This document shows, one piece after another, positions 33,561 to 40,592 of a stretch of 64,000 nt of DNA (position 1 is its first letter; each line of letters starts with the position of its first letter). Both the position numbers and the translations under genes were made by a program. Under the pieces are notes generated by a model. The model was not told where the DNA came from, searched no databases, and saw only the letters and a list, made by a program, of their open reading frames with translations. Source of the stretch: Rubrobacter xylanophilus DSM 9941 (GTDB taxonomy: Bacteria; Actinomycetota; Rubrobacteria; Rubrobacterales; Rubrobacteraceae); contig NC_008148.1 in NCBI RefSeq assembly GCF_000014185.1, forward strand, positions 1,178,001 through 1,242,000, read 5' to 3'.

Positions 33561-34205
33561 GTGCCGGGCTCCCCGGAGGATCTCGTCCGGGCCGCCGCGG
33601 CCGCCGGGGTGGGGGACCGGAGGGTGCTGGAGGCGCTGCGCCGGGTCCCCCGGGAGCTGTTCGTCCCGCCGGAGCGCGCCGCGGAGGCGTACCTGGACCG
33701 CCCCGTCCCCATCCCGCACGGGCAGGTGACCACCCAGCCCTCGCTGGTGGCGCGGATGGTGGAGGCCCTGGGGCTCGGGGGCGAAGAGAGGGTGCTGGAG
33801 ATCGGGACGGGCTACGGTTTCCAGACGGCGCTGCTCGCCCGCCTGTGCGCCTTCGTGTGGAGCGTCGAGCGCCACCCGGACGTGGCGGAGGCGGCGCGTC
33901 AGAACCTCTCCCGCCACGGCGTCTCTAACGCCCGCGTGGTGGTCGGCGACGGCACGCGGGGCCTCCCCGGAGAGGCCCCCTTCGACGCCATCCTGGTCTC
34001 GGCGGCCTTCACCCGGGTCCCGGAGCCCCTGGCCCGGCAGCTCGCCCCCGGCGGGCGGCTGGTCCAGCCGGTGGGGCCGGGCGGGGAGGAGGAGGTGGTG
34101 CTCTTCGAGAAGGGCCGGGACGGGGCGCTGGTGCGCCGCGCCGGGATCTCGGGCGCGCGCTTCGTGCGGCTCTACGGGGACTACGGGTTCGAGCCCCCGC
34201 CCTGA
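33561..34205 (+). CDS. pcm: Protein-L-isoaspartate O-methyltransferase
   Basis: A 214-residue SAM-dependent repair enzyme that methylates abnormal isoaspartyl residues so that they can revert to Asp. PIPHGQVTTQPSLVARMVEAL, VLEIGTGYGFQTALLA (SAM loop) and PFDAILVSAAFTRVPEPLARQLAPGGRLVQPVG match the family. Such repair is especially useful at high temperature, where isoaspartate forms faster. Start GTG 33561, right after the PPOX gene. The end overlaps the convergent hemerythrin-like gene by 25 nt. Confidence 0.92.
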   Translation: MPGSPEDLVRAAAAAGVGDRRVLEALRRVPRELFVPPERAAEAYLDRPVPIPHGQVTTQPSLVARMVEALGLGGEERVLEIGTGYGFQTALLARLCAFVWSVERHPDVAEAARQNLSRHGVSNARVVVGDGTRGLPGEAPFDAILVSAAFTRVPEPLARQLAPGGRLVQPVGPGGEEEVVLFEKGRDGALVRRAGISGARFVRLYGDYGFEPPP

Positions 34206-34669
34206 GCCCCGCCGCTCCGGCCGAACTCCGCCACCCGGCGGCCGAGCTCGTCGAGCGCCCGCTCGGGGAGCTCGAGCTCGAGCATCGGGAAGACCCGCCG
34301 CTCCTCGAGCCGGATGTGGCCCTCGAGCAGCCCTCCGGCCTCCCTCAGGGTCTCCGGGCGCACGTTCCCGGCGTCAGCCTCCTCCTCGAGCCGCCGGACG
34401 AGCCGCCTGAGCTCCGCGTGCTCGGCGAGCATGCGCCGGATGTCCGGCTCCCGCGGCGACACGCCGGACGCCTCCGCCACCGGCAACAGAACCCGCTCCT
34501 CCTTCTCGAAGTGCTCCTCCGTCTCCTCCCGGAAAAAGCGCACGAAGGCCCGCGCGGCCTCCACCGGCTCCTCGCCCTCCCCCGCGGCGGCCCTCCTGAG
34601 CCGCCGGGCCCGCACCAGCCCCTGGTGGTGGTCGTCCGAGAACTCCCTCATCGCCGGATGCCTCCTCAT
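34181..34669 (-). CDS. Hemerythrin HHE-domain protein
   Basis: A 162-residue four-helix hemerythrin-like protein. Candidate di-iron ligands are in DDHHQGL, EEHFEKEERVLLPV, LAEHAELRRLV and EGHIRLEERRVFPML. HHE proteins bind O2 or NO or store iron. The start is taken as ATG 34669 (GGGAG upstream); ATG 34651 has an equally good GAGGAGG and would remove six residues. It diverges from a methyltransferase gene across an AT-rich palindrome. The neighbourhood of Ric and nitrate reductase favours an NO-related role. Confidence 0.88.
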   Translation of the reverse strand: MRRHPAMREFSDDHHQGLVRARRLRRAAAGEGEEPVEAARAFVRFFREETEEHFEKEERVLLPVAEASGVSPREPDIRRMLAEHAELRRLVRRLEEEADAGNVRPETLREAGGLLEGHIRLEERRVFPMLELELPERALDELGRRVAEFGRSGGAQGGGSNP

Positions 34670-34748
34670 AGCTCCCTGCCCTCCTTCGCGCGCTCTGGCG
34701 TCGTGATCCCGGTCATGCCCTTCTTGTGCCCGCGCCGCCCGCGTGCAA

Positions 34749-34767
34749 GGATACTAATACATTATCC
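34749..34767. promoter_or_regulatory. AT-rich palindrome between hemerythrin and methyltransferase genes
   Basis: GGATA at 34749-34753 and TATCC at 34763-34767 flank 9 nt within GGATACTAATACATTATCC. It lies in the 133-nt divergent gap and is one of the few AT-rich islands in the region. It could be an operator overlapping both promoters; the regulator is unknown. Confidence 0.35.
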
Positions 34768-34802
34768 GTAAAAATTCGGGCTTTCTGCGGAGGTTTTCTG
34801 GC

Positions 34803-35600
34803 GTGCAGAGGATGGCGGGCGGCGTGCGGGTCGAGAAGATGCCGGGTCACTGGCTGCTGGCGCGGCTTGGCAAGCGGGTGCTGCGGCCGGGCGGGGTGGA
34901 GGCGACGCGCCGGATGCTGGAGGCGCTGGAGATCGGGGTCCGGGACGAGGTCGTGGAGTTTGCTCCGGGGCTCGGGGCGACGGCCAGGATGGCGCTCGAG
35001 CGCCGTCCCGCCTCCTACACGGGCGTGGAGAGGGACCGGGAAGCGGCGCGGAGGGTCGCGGAGATCCTGCGGGGGGACCGCCGGGGTTGCGTGGTGGGCG
35101 ACGCCGCCGCCACGGGGCTCGCGAGCGGCTGCGCCAGCGTGGTCTTCGGGGAGGCGATGCTCACCATGCAGCGGGAGGCGCAGAAGCGCCGCATAGCGGG
35201 CGAGGCGTACCGGCTGCTGCGCCCCGGCGGGCGGTACGGCATCCACGAGCTCTGCCTGGTGCCCGAGGAGATCGACGGGGGGATGAAGGAGGAGATCCGG
35301 GAGGAGCTCTCCCGCACCGTCCGCGTCGGCGCCCGGCCGCTCACCCCTGGCGAGTGGCAGGCGCTCCTGGAGTCCTGCGGCTTCGAGGTGACCGGGCATG
35401 TCCTCGCCCCGATGCGCCTGCTCGAGCCGGGGAGGATCCTGCGCGACGAAGGCCCCGCCGGAACCCTGCGCTTCGCCGCCAACCTCCTCCGCGATGGCGG
35501 GGCCAGAGCCAGGGTCCTCGCCATGCGCCGCCTCTTCCGGCGCTACCGAAACCACCTCGCCGCCATCGTCCTCGTCGCCCGCAAGCCCACAACCCCCTGA
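34803..35600 (+). CDS. Class I SAM-dependent methyltransferase
   Basis: A 265-residue methyltransferase of the Methyltransf_11 type. The SAM-binding loop is VVEFAPGLGATARMAL (E-x-G-x-G) and the acidic strand end is YTGVERD; GDAAATGLASGCASVVFGEAMLTMQ is the motif II region. RLLRPGGRYGIHEL follows. The substrate cannot be told from sequence. Start GTG 34803 with GGAGG about 10 nt upstream. It sits between two di-iron protein genes, so it may share their regulation. Confidence 0.85.
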   Translation: MQRMAGGVRVEKMPGHWLLARLGKRVLRPGGVEATRRMLEALEIGVRDEVVEFAPGLGATARMALERRPASYTGVERDREAARRVAEILRGDRRGCVVGDAAATGLASGCASVVFGEAMLTMQREAQKRRIAGEAYRLLRPGGRYGIHELCLVPEEIDGGMKEEIREELSRTVRVGARPLTPGEWQALLESCGFEVTGHVLAPMRLLEPGRILRDEGPAGTLRFAANLLRDGGARARVLAMRRLFRRYRNHLAAIVLVARKPTTP

Positions 35601-35670
35601 CCCGCCCGCGCGGAAGGAGAACGCTTTCACAATCGCCCCTTGCCTCCCGGAACGCCGGATGGAACAATAC

Positions 35671-35689
35671 TATTACTAAAAATGTAATA
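35671..35689. promoter_or_regulatory. Palindrome upstream of ric
   Basis: TATTAC (35671-35676) and GTAATA (35684-35689) are perfect inverted arms around 7 nt. Extending outward, nine of eleven positions per arm stay symmetric (AATACTATTAC / GTAATAATACT). It lies 38 nt before the ric start, in a gap that must contain the promoter of the eight-gene Fe-S operon. It resembles a binding site for a dimeric stress regulator. Confidence 0.5.
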
Positions 35690-35726
35690 ATACTGTCGGC
35701 GACCGTAGAGAGGAGAGGGCTGCGCG

Positions 35727-36431
35727 ATGATCTCGGCGGAGAGAAGGGTGGACGAGCTGGTGGTGGAGCGTCCTGCGCGGTCGCGGGTGTTCGAGCGCTT
35801 CGGGATCGACTACTGCTGCGGGGGAGGGGTACCGCTGCGGGAGGCGTGTGAGGTTGCGGGGGTGGAGCCGGAGGTGGTGATCTCGGAGCTGGAGCGGTTG
35901 GATTTCGGTCCGGAGGAGGGGCCGGCCGTCGCCGAGATGGGCGTGGAGGAGATGGTGGACCACATAGTGCGGGTGCACCACGACTACCTGCGGGAGGAGC
36001 TGCCGCGGCTCGGGGCGATGGTCGAGAAGGTCGCCAGGGTGCACGGCGGCTCCCACCCCGAGCTCTACGAGCTCTGCGAGGTCTTCGCGGAGCTCAGGGG
36101 CGAGCTCGAGGAGCACACGGAGAAAGAGGAGCGGGTGCTGTTCCCGGCCTGCATCGAGCTCGCCTCCGGGCGGCGCCCCGCCGCCCTCGGGTACGTACGG
36201 GCCCTCGTCTCCTCGCTCGTCTCCGAGCACGTCGAATCCGGCGAGGGGCTGCGGTCCATCCGCGAGATCACGCGGGGCTACAGGGTGCCCGAGGACGCCT
36301 GCAACACCTACCGGGCGATGCTCGACGGGCTCGCCGAGCTCGAGCGGGACACCCACGAGCACGTCTTCAAGGAGAACAGCCTGCTCTTCCCGCGGGTCGT
36401 GGCCGCGGAGGAGGCTCTGGAGAGGAGGTGA
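35727..36431 (+). CDS. ric: Iron-sulfur cluster repair di-iron protein (Ric/ScdA/YtfE)
   Basis: A 234-residue protein that restores Fe-S clusters damaged by NO or peroxide. The N-terminal DUF542 domain has RSRVFERFGIDYCCGGG with C30-C31. The C-terminal hemerythrin-like domain has di-iron ligands in IVRVHHDYLREEL, ELEEHTEKEERVLFP, LVSEHVESGE and RDTHEHVFKENSLLFP. Length is as in E. coli YtfE (about 220). It heads a tight rightward operon of Fe-S related genes and is preceded by a palindrome. Confidence 0.93.
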   Translation: MISAERRVDELVVERPARSRVFERFGIDYCCGGGVPLREACEVAGVEPEVVISELERLDFGPEEGPAVAEMGVEEMVDHIVRVHHDYLREELPRLGAMVEKVARVHGGSHPELYELCEVFAELRGELEEHTEKEERVLFPACIELASGRRPAALGYVRALVSSLVSEHVESGEGLRSIREITRGYRVPEDACNTYRAMLDGLAELERDTHEHVFKENSLLFPRVVAAEEALERR

Positions 36432-36435
36432 GGCG

Positions 36436-36864
36436 GTGATGGGAGGCTCGTCCGGCCCCGCCCGGGGGCTTCTCCTCGGCGTCTGGTCGCGCCGGGGCGA
36501 GCTGCTCGGGAGCATCGAGGCGGTCGGCGGGGGGGAGGCCCCGGCGGGTCTCGGCGCGCTCGCCGCCGAGTGGCGCAACGGGGCCGAGGAGCTCTCGCTT
36601 GCCGCCCTCCCCTTCCCCGGGGGGTGGCGGATACGGCTGAGGGAGAGCTGGCGGGGGGCCGAGAAGACCCTGTGGATCGCACCCCTCGGCGAGGAAGAGG
36701 AGGGGTGCATGGGGCTCTTTGCCGAGCGGGACCTGCGGAGCGTCTTCCCGGAGCTCCTCGAGGAGGTCCGGGATGCCGGGATGGGCGGCCTTCTGCACAG
36801 GGCGCTCCGCGGAGAGGCGAAAAGGAGCCTCGCAGGGGCCGGAAGGGTGGCCGCCGGTGGGTGA
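36436..36864 (+). CDS. Protein of unknown function in the Fe-S operon
   Basis: A 142-residue soluble protein with no domain I recognise. It has a beta-rich pattern (GLLLGVWSRRGELLGSIEAV, GGWRIRLRESWRGAEKTLWIAPLGEEEEG) and one cysteine. GTG 36436 or ATG 36439 may be the start; GAGGAGGTGAGG, which includes the ric stop, is the ribosome site. Its place between ric and a zinc-ribbon protein suggests a role in the same stress or cluster-assembly process, which is only inferred from position. Confidence 0.7.
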   Translation: MMGGSSGPARGLLLGVWSRRGELLGSIEAVGGGEAPAGLGALAAEWRNGAEELSLAALPFPGGWRIRLRESWRGAEKTLWIAPLGEEEEGCMGLFAERDLRSVFPELLEEVRDAGMGGLLHRALRGEAKRSLAGAGRVAAGG

Positions 36865-36871
36865 GCCCGCG

Positions 36872-37162
36872 ATGCGCTGCCCGGGGTGCGGCCGCGCCTA
36901 CTCGGGGCCGGGGCTGTTCCTGCTCTACTCCGACGAGAGCGGGGTGCGCTGCGGCGGGTGTGGGGAGGTCCTCGTCCCGGCCTCCGGCGAGCCCGGGGGC
37001 GGGGCCCGGCCCGTTCTCCTCCCCGCCGGGCTTGCGGGCTCGGACCTGCACGCGCGCCTGGCCGCCCTTCCGGGGGTCGAGGTGGGGTTCTGCGGGGGCG
37101 GGGCGGTGCGTCCCGCCCCCGCGTCCGCGCTCGCCGGTGCGGGAAAGAGCGCAGGGAGGTGA
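36872..37162 (+). CDS. Small zinc-ribbon-like protein
   Basis: A 96-residue protein with two cysteine pairs near the N-terminus, CPGC at residues 3-6 and CGGC further on, forming a likely zinc ribbon or rubredoxin-like knuckle. The rest is Gly/Ala/Pro-rich with one more cysteine (GFCGGG). The start is ATG 36872, 7 nt after the previous gene; GTG 36857 is an in-frame alternative. Function unknown. Four clustered cysteines fit a metal- or cluster-handling role beside ric and the DUF59 gene. Confidence 0.65.
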   Translation: MRCPGCGRAYSGPGLFLLYSDESGVRCGGCGEVLVPASGEPGGGARPVLLPAGLAGSDLHARLAALPGVEVGFCGGGAVRPAPASALAGAGKSAGR

Positions 37163-37167
37163 AGCGG

Positions 37168-37470
37168 TTGATCAGCGAGGAGCTCGTGCAGGACCGCCTC
37201 AGGAACGTCGTAGACCCGGAGCTCGGCCTGGACCTCGTCGAGCTCGGGCTCATCTACGACATCCGCATCCACGACGAGGGCCGGCGCGTGGCCGTCACCT
37301 TCTCCCTGACCAGCCCCATGTGCCCGGCGGGGGATCAGATACACGCCCAGGTCGAGAGCGAGGTGCTCTCCATAGAGGGGGTCGAGACGGTCGACGCCCG
37401 GCTGACCTTCGAGCCGATGTGGAACCCCGACATGATGAGCCCGGCCGCGAAGCTCTTCTTCGGGCGCTAG
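37168..37470 (+). CDS. DUF59/MIP18-family (SufT/PaaD-like) Fe-S assembly protein, copy 1
   Basis: A 100-residue protein of the MIP18 family, which helps assemble or deliver Fe-S clusters. The core VVDPELGLDLVELGLIYDI and the reactive-cysteine loop SLTSPMCPAGDQI are present, and the C-terminal WNPDMMSPAAKLFFG is intact. I place the start at TTG 37168, with GGGAGG 8 nt upstream, giving the same length as its near-identical paralogue at 57848-58150. It lies 17 nt before a ferredoxin gene, its possible client. Confidence 0.9.
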   Translation: MISEELVQDRLRNVVDPELGLDLVELGLIYDIRIHDEGRRVAVTFSLTSPMCPAGDQIHAQVESEVLSIEGVETVDARLTFEPMWNPDMMSPAAKLFFGR

Positions 37471-37487
37471 AGAAGGGAGGACGTGCG

Positions 37488-37727
37488 GTGCCCTACGTAA
37501 TCACCGAGCCGTGCATAGGGACGAAGGACCAGAGCTGCGTCGAGGTCTACCCCGTCGACTGCATCTGCGACGCGGGGGAGCAGTTCATGATCAACCCGGA
37601 GGAGTGCATCGACTGCGGGGCGTGCGAGCCGGAGTGCACGGTGGAGGCGATCTACCCGGAGGATGAGGTTCCCGAGGACATGCAGCAGTACATCACCAAG
37701 GCCCAGGAGTTCTTCGGCCTCTCGTGA
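37488..37727 (+). CDS. Seven-iron-type ferredoxin with Cys/Tyr exchange
   Basis: A 79-residue FdxA-like ferredoxin. The cluster region reads CIGTKDQSCVEVYPVDCICDAG, then CIDCGACEPEC at 40-50. In normal members, including the paralogue at 39683-39946, residue 21 is Cys and 27 is Tyr; here Tyr21 and Cys27 are exchanged. The lost Cys21 is the remote ligand of the [4Fe-4S] cluster. Cys25 (Cys24 of Azotobacter FdI) is retained and could replace it. Start GTG 37488 behind AGAAGGGAGGACGTGCG. It is in the ric operon. Confidence 0.9.
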   Translation: MPYVITEPCIGTKDQSCVEVYPVDCICDAGEQFMINPEECIDCGACEPECTVEAIYPEDEVPEDMQQYITKAQEFFGLS

Positions 37728-37837
37728 GCCGGTGGGGGTTGTTCGTGAACGGCACCTTCTACGTCGGGATAGCGATAATGATCATGGTGCTCCTGTTCGT
37801 CCTGATGTCCGTGGGGCCGCTGCTCACGGGCTTCTGA
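37724..37837 (+). CDS. 37-residue single-pass membrane protein
   Basis: A tiny frame beginning with GTG that overlaps the ferredoxin stop (GTGA). It encodes a short polar N-terminus (MSRWGLFVNGTFY), one strongly hydrophobic helix (VGIAIMIMVLLFVLMSVG) and a short tail ending LLTGF. The perfect coupling and the clear TM helix support a real gene. It could anchor or assist one of the soluble electron carriers around it; nothing more can be said from sequence. Confidence 0.6.
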   Translation: MSRWGLFVNGTFYVGIAIMIMVLLFVLMSVGPLLTGF

Positions 37838-37878
37838 GCGGGAGCCGCAGAGCACGCTAACAGAGCAGGGAGGTGCTG

Positions 37879-38151
37879 ATGGGCGAGACCGTTGCCGTCA
37901 GGCGCGCCGGTGCGAGCTGGGCCTCGCGGGCCGGGCGCACGAGCCTGGAGGAGCTGCTCGCCGCGGCCCACGCCGCTTGCTTCGCGATGGCGCTCTCGCA
38001 CGCCATCGCCGAGATGGGCGGAGAGCCCGCGCAGCTCGAGGTGGAGGCCGCCGCGTGGCGCGAGGCTGCGGAGAGGGCAGAGAGGCTGTGCCCGGTCTCC
38101 AACGCCCTGCGGGGCGACGTCGGGGTGCGGCTTGCAGTCCGGGACGCCTGA
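37879..38151 (+). CDS. Compact OsmC/Ohr-like protein
   Basis: A 90-residue protein that keeps both reactive cysteines of the OsmC fold: SLEELLAAAHAACFAMALSHAI (first Cys) and RLCPVSNALRGDVGVRL (second Cys). Normal OsmC proteins have about 140 residues; the N-terminal strands and a central beta segment are missing here. It might still reduce organic hydroperoxides or persulfides, or act as a thiol carrier. Start ATG 37879 with GGGAGG upstream. The shortening looks like an intact compact form rather than a frameshift, as the frame is clean. Confidence 0.72.
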   Translation: MGETVAVRRAGASWASRAGRTSLEELLAAAHAACFAMALSHAIAEMGGEPAQLEVEAAAWREAAERAERLCPVSNALRGDVGVRLAVRDA

Positions 38152-38167
38152 GAGCGGGGAGGCGGGC

Positions 38168-38437
38168 TTGAGCGAGAGCCACAGGGTGACGTTCAAGAAG
38201 AGCGGGGTGACCATAGAGGTCGCCGAGGACGAGTACATCCTGGAGAAGGCCGAGGAGGCGGGGCTGGACCTGCCCTACGACTGCCGCAGCGGCACCTGCA
38301 CCACCTGCATGCAGCGGTGCCTGGAGGGGGAGGTGGACCAGGATCTTGCGTTTGCCATCTCCGAGGAGGAGCTCGAGGAGGGCTACCGGCTCATCTGCAT
38401 CGGCAGCCCCCTCTCCGACGTCGTGCTCGACGCCTAG
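38168..38437 (+). CDS. Plant-type [2Fe-2S] ferredoxin
   Basis: An 89-residue beta-grasp ferredoxin. The cluster loop is CRSGTCTTC with the fourth ligand in LICIGSP; VTFKKSGVTIEVAEDEYILEKAEEAG opens the fold. It is a soluble one-electron carrier. The start is TTG 38168 behind GCGGGGAGGCGGG, 16 nt after the OsmC-like gene. It closes the ric operon and is followed by a strong hairpin terminator. Confidence 0.92.
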   Translation: MSESHRVTFKKSGVTIEVAEDEYILEKAEEAGLDLPYDCRSGTCTTCMQRCLEGEVDQDLAFAISEEELEEGYRLICIGSPLSDVVLDA

Positions 38438-38445
38438 GGGATAGT

Positions 38446-38480
38446 AGGAGCCCCGGGCGCGGTGTGCGCCGGGGGCTCCT
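38446..38480. terminator. Bidirectional hairpin terminator
   Basis: AGGAGCCCCGGGCGC (38446-38460) pairs at 14 of 15 positions with GCGCCGGGGGCTCCT (38466-38480) around the loop GGTGT. It lies between the convergent [2Fe-2S] ferredoxin and RnfC-like genes and can serve both strands. There is no U tract. Confidence 0.8.
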
Positions 38481-38489
38481 CCCCGAGGT

Positions 38490-39656
38490 TCAGGCGTACT
38501 GCTCCTGGAGCTCCGCGGGCCTTCGCTCCCGCTCCTCGTCTCTGGCGGTGCCGGAGATGGAGATGACGCCTCCCCCCACCGAGGTGACCCTGCCCTCCAG
38601 GCTGGCCCACACCCCGATCGAGAAGCCCCTTTCGGCGGGTTCGGCGATCTTCTGCTCGTACGCCACCTCGTCGCCCTCCGAGACCAGGGGGGTCCCAGGG
38701 GTCAGCGGGCCGCCGGCGAGGGGCACCCTCACCTCCGAGACCTTGCCGACGAGCGAGACGAAGCCGTCCTTCGGCGGCTTCGTCTTGATGTCCCGGGCGT
38801 ACTCCTTGGTCTGGCGGCCCTCGGGGATAAGGAGCAGCGAGTTGGTGGTGCGCCGGATGCAGGCCTCGCCGCTCATTATGTCCCTGCTGTCGAGGATGTC
38901 GTTGATGTACGGCCCGCCGTCGGCGACGACGTAGCGCTCGGCGCCGCCGTCCTCGCCCACGACGTTGCTAGCCCCCGCTATCTGCCTCTCCAGGTCCAGC
39001 CCGGAGATCTCCAGGATCTCCCTGACCGGGGTCCCCACCGGCGCCTCGTAGGCCTTGAGGTCCATGATGTGCTTCTCCATCCCGAAGACCGTGAAGAACA
39101 CGGTGGTGAGGGGCTTGCCCAGAAAGAGCGCCCTGTAGACGTTGAGCAGCGTCTCGGAGTTGTTGACCACGATGCCCACGTCGGGCGGCATCCCCGGTCG
39201 TCTGGTGCCGTCCGGGTTGTTGGTGAACAGGGGGACCTTCTTGTCCGTTGCGTGCTTGACGAGGGTCTTCTCCTCCCCGAGGGCGTAGGTGTCCGGCACG
39301 TAGCGTATGTCGTAGATGCCCTCGTCGACGTAGTCCTCGTACTCGGCGTACCACTCGCGGTCCTTCTCGTGGACGCCCAGGGAGATCTGCTCGAACTCAA
39401 AGATGGCCTTCATGGCCTCGAAGAGCTGGAGGAACTCCTTCAGGTAGATCTTGTGCAGCAGCTTGTCCCCCCAGTATCCGGGCTCGCTCTCGGTGGCGTT
39501 CACGATCAGGTGCGGCAGGGGCCGCTTGTACTTGAAGTAGGTCGGGAAGCCCCCGCCCCCCGCGCCGACTATGCCGGCGTGCTGCATGATGTCGACCGCT
39601 TCCTCGCGGCTGAGGGCCTTGACCTCCTCGAGGCTCCGCTCTCTCATCTCGACCAT
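38490..39656 (-). CDS. RnfC/NuoF-like NADH-binding flavoprotein (complex I 51-kDa domain)
   Basis: A 388-residue protein of the complex I 51-kDa/RnfC/PduS group. The glycine-rich nucleotide loop GIVGAGGGGFPTYFK is at 28-42 and the FMN-region motif VVNNSETLLNVYRALFLGKP follows. The C-terminal part looks like an SLBB/barrel-sandwich segment. It has only one cysteine, so the C-terminal Fe-S domain of true RnfC is absent. Two ferredoxin-type genes directly upstream in the same operon could supply the clusters. It probably moves electrons between NAD(H) and a ferredoxin. Confidence 0.85.
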   Translation of the reverse strand: MVEMRERSLEEVKALSREEAVDIMQHAGIVGAGGGGFPTYFKYKRPLPHLIVNATESEPGYWGDKLLHKIYLKEFLQLFEAMKAIFEFEQISLGVHEKDREWYAEYEDYVDEGIYDIRYVPDTYALGEEKTLVKHATDKKVPLFTNNPDGTRRPGMPPDVGIVVNNSETLLNVYRALFLGKPLTTVFFTVFGMEKHIMDLKAYEAPVGTPVREILEISGLDLERQIAGASNVVGEDGGAERYVVADGGPYINDILDSRDIMSGEACIRRTTNSLLLIPEGRQTKEYARDIKTKPPKDGFVSLVGKVSEVRVPLAGGPLTPGTPLVSEGDEVAYEQKIAEPAERGFSIGVWASLEGRVTSVGGGVISISGTARDEERERRPAELQEQYA

Positions 39657-39682
39657 GGTCCGCTAACCCTTCCTTGAGTCGC

Positions 39683-39946
39683 CTAGTTGACTCCCCAGCC
39701 CGGCGCGAGCTTGGAGTAGTCCAGATCGGCGGCCTTCTTGGCGTAGTGCCGCAGGTCGTCGGGGACCTGATCCCCGGGGTAGATCGCCTCCACCGGGCAC
39801 TGGGGCATGCACATGGAGCAGTCGATGCACTCCTCCGGGTTGATGACGTACTGGTCCCCCGCGTCGTAGATGCAGTCCACCGGGCACACGGCCACGCACG
39901 CGGTGTTCTTGGTCCCTATGCAAGCCTCGGTTATGACGTAGGCCAA
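39683..39946 (-). CDS. fdxA: Seven-iron ferredoxin FdxA
   Basis: An 87-residue ferredoxin with the normal pattern CIGTKNTACVAVCPVDCIYDAG and CIDCSMCMPQC, expected to hold one [3Fe-4S] and one [4Fe-4S] cluster. The start is TTG 39946 with AAAGGAGG 8 nt upstream. It lies 26 nt before the RnfC-like gene, so it is the likely direct electron partner. It is a paralogue of the exchanged-cysteine ferredoxin at 37488-37727. Confidence 0.92.
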   Translation of the reverse strand: MAYVITEACIGTKNTACVAVCPVDCIYDAGDQYVINPEECIDCSMCMPQCPVEAIYPGDQVPDDLRHYAKKAADLDYSKLAPGWGVN

Positions 39947-40040
39947 CCCTATGCCTCCTTTCGGAAACCCGCTCCGGTCACCTTCGCTCTCTGCATCATC
40001 TCGCCCCCGGAGCCGAAGGCCGGCTCTCTCCTCCCCCTTC

Positions 40041-40592
40041 TCACCCGTCCGGGTTCTTCCCGAAGATGTGCCGCCCCGCGGTGGCGGGGGCCTTCTTGCC
40101 GGTGGGCTTCTTCTTCTCCTTGATGGGGGGCTTTCTGCCCGCCGTCGAGAAGGGGATCTTGACCGCGGGCTTCGGGTCCACGGTCGGGTCCACGGCCTGC
40201 TCCCCGAACTGCCGGGCCAGGTCGAGCCGGTTGTACGCCTGTATCTCGAACTCCTCGGTGTGGTAGATGCAGTTCACCGGGCACACCTCGACGCACAGCG
40301 CGCAGTACATGCACCGCGAGTCGTCGATCATGAAGCCCATCGAGTACGGCCTGGGCTTGCCGGAGCCGTCGGCGTCGCGCCTGTCCTGCACTATGGTGAT
40401 GCAGTGGTCGGGGCAGACCCGCATGCACTGCAGGCAGGAGATGCAGCGGTCCATGTCCACGGTGAGCATCCCGCGCGTGCGCTCCGGCATCTCGCGCTTG
40501 TACTCGGGGTACTGGCGCGTGATCTTCTTCTCGAAGAGGTGCTTGAGGGTGATCCCCATGCCCTTCAGTATTCCCTGTCCGAGTTGAGGCAT
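40041..40592 (-). CDS. NuoI-like 2x[4Fe-4S] ferredoxin
   Basis: A 183-residue protein resembling complex I subunit NuoI. Two cluster motifs are CISCLQCMRVCPDHC (about 50-64) and CMYCALCVEVCPVNC (about 94-108). The N-terminal helix GILKGMGITLKHLFEKKITRQYPEYK is as in NuoI, where it lies on the membrane. The C-terminal 50 residues are Lys/Pro-rich and family-atypical. No other nuo gene is near, so it works outside a normal complex I, probably with the RnfC-like protein. Confidence 0.88.
   Translation of the reverse strand: MPQLGQGILKGMGITLKHLFEKKITRQYPEYKREMPERTRGMLTVDMDRCISCLQCMRVCPDHCITIVQDRRDADGSGKPRPYSMGFMIDDSRCMYCALCVEVCPVNCIYHTEEFEIQAYNRLDLARQFGEQAVDPTVDPKPAVKIPFSTAGRKPPIKEKKKPTGKKAPATAGRHIFGKNPDG

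Noticed and set aside
35671..35700. NsrR operator before ric
   Set aside because: Only one half resembles the NsrR consensus; the second half does not fit, so I list it as an unassigned palindrome.
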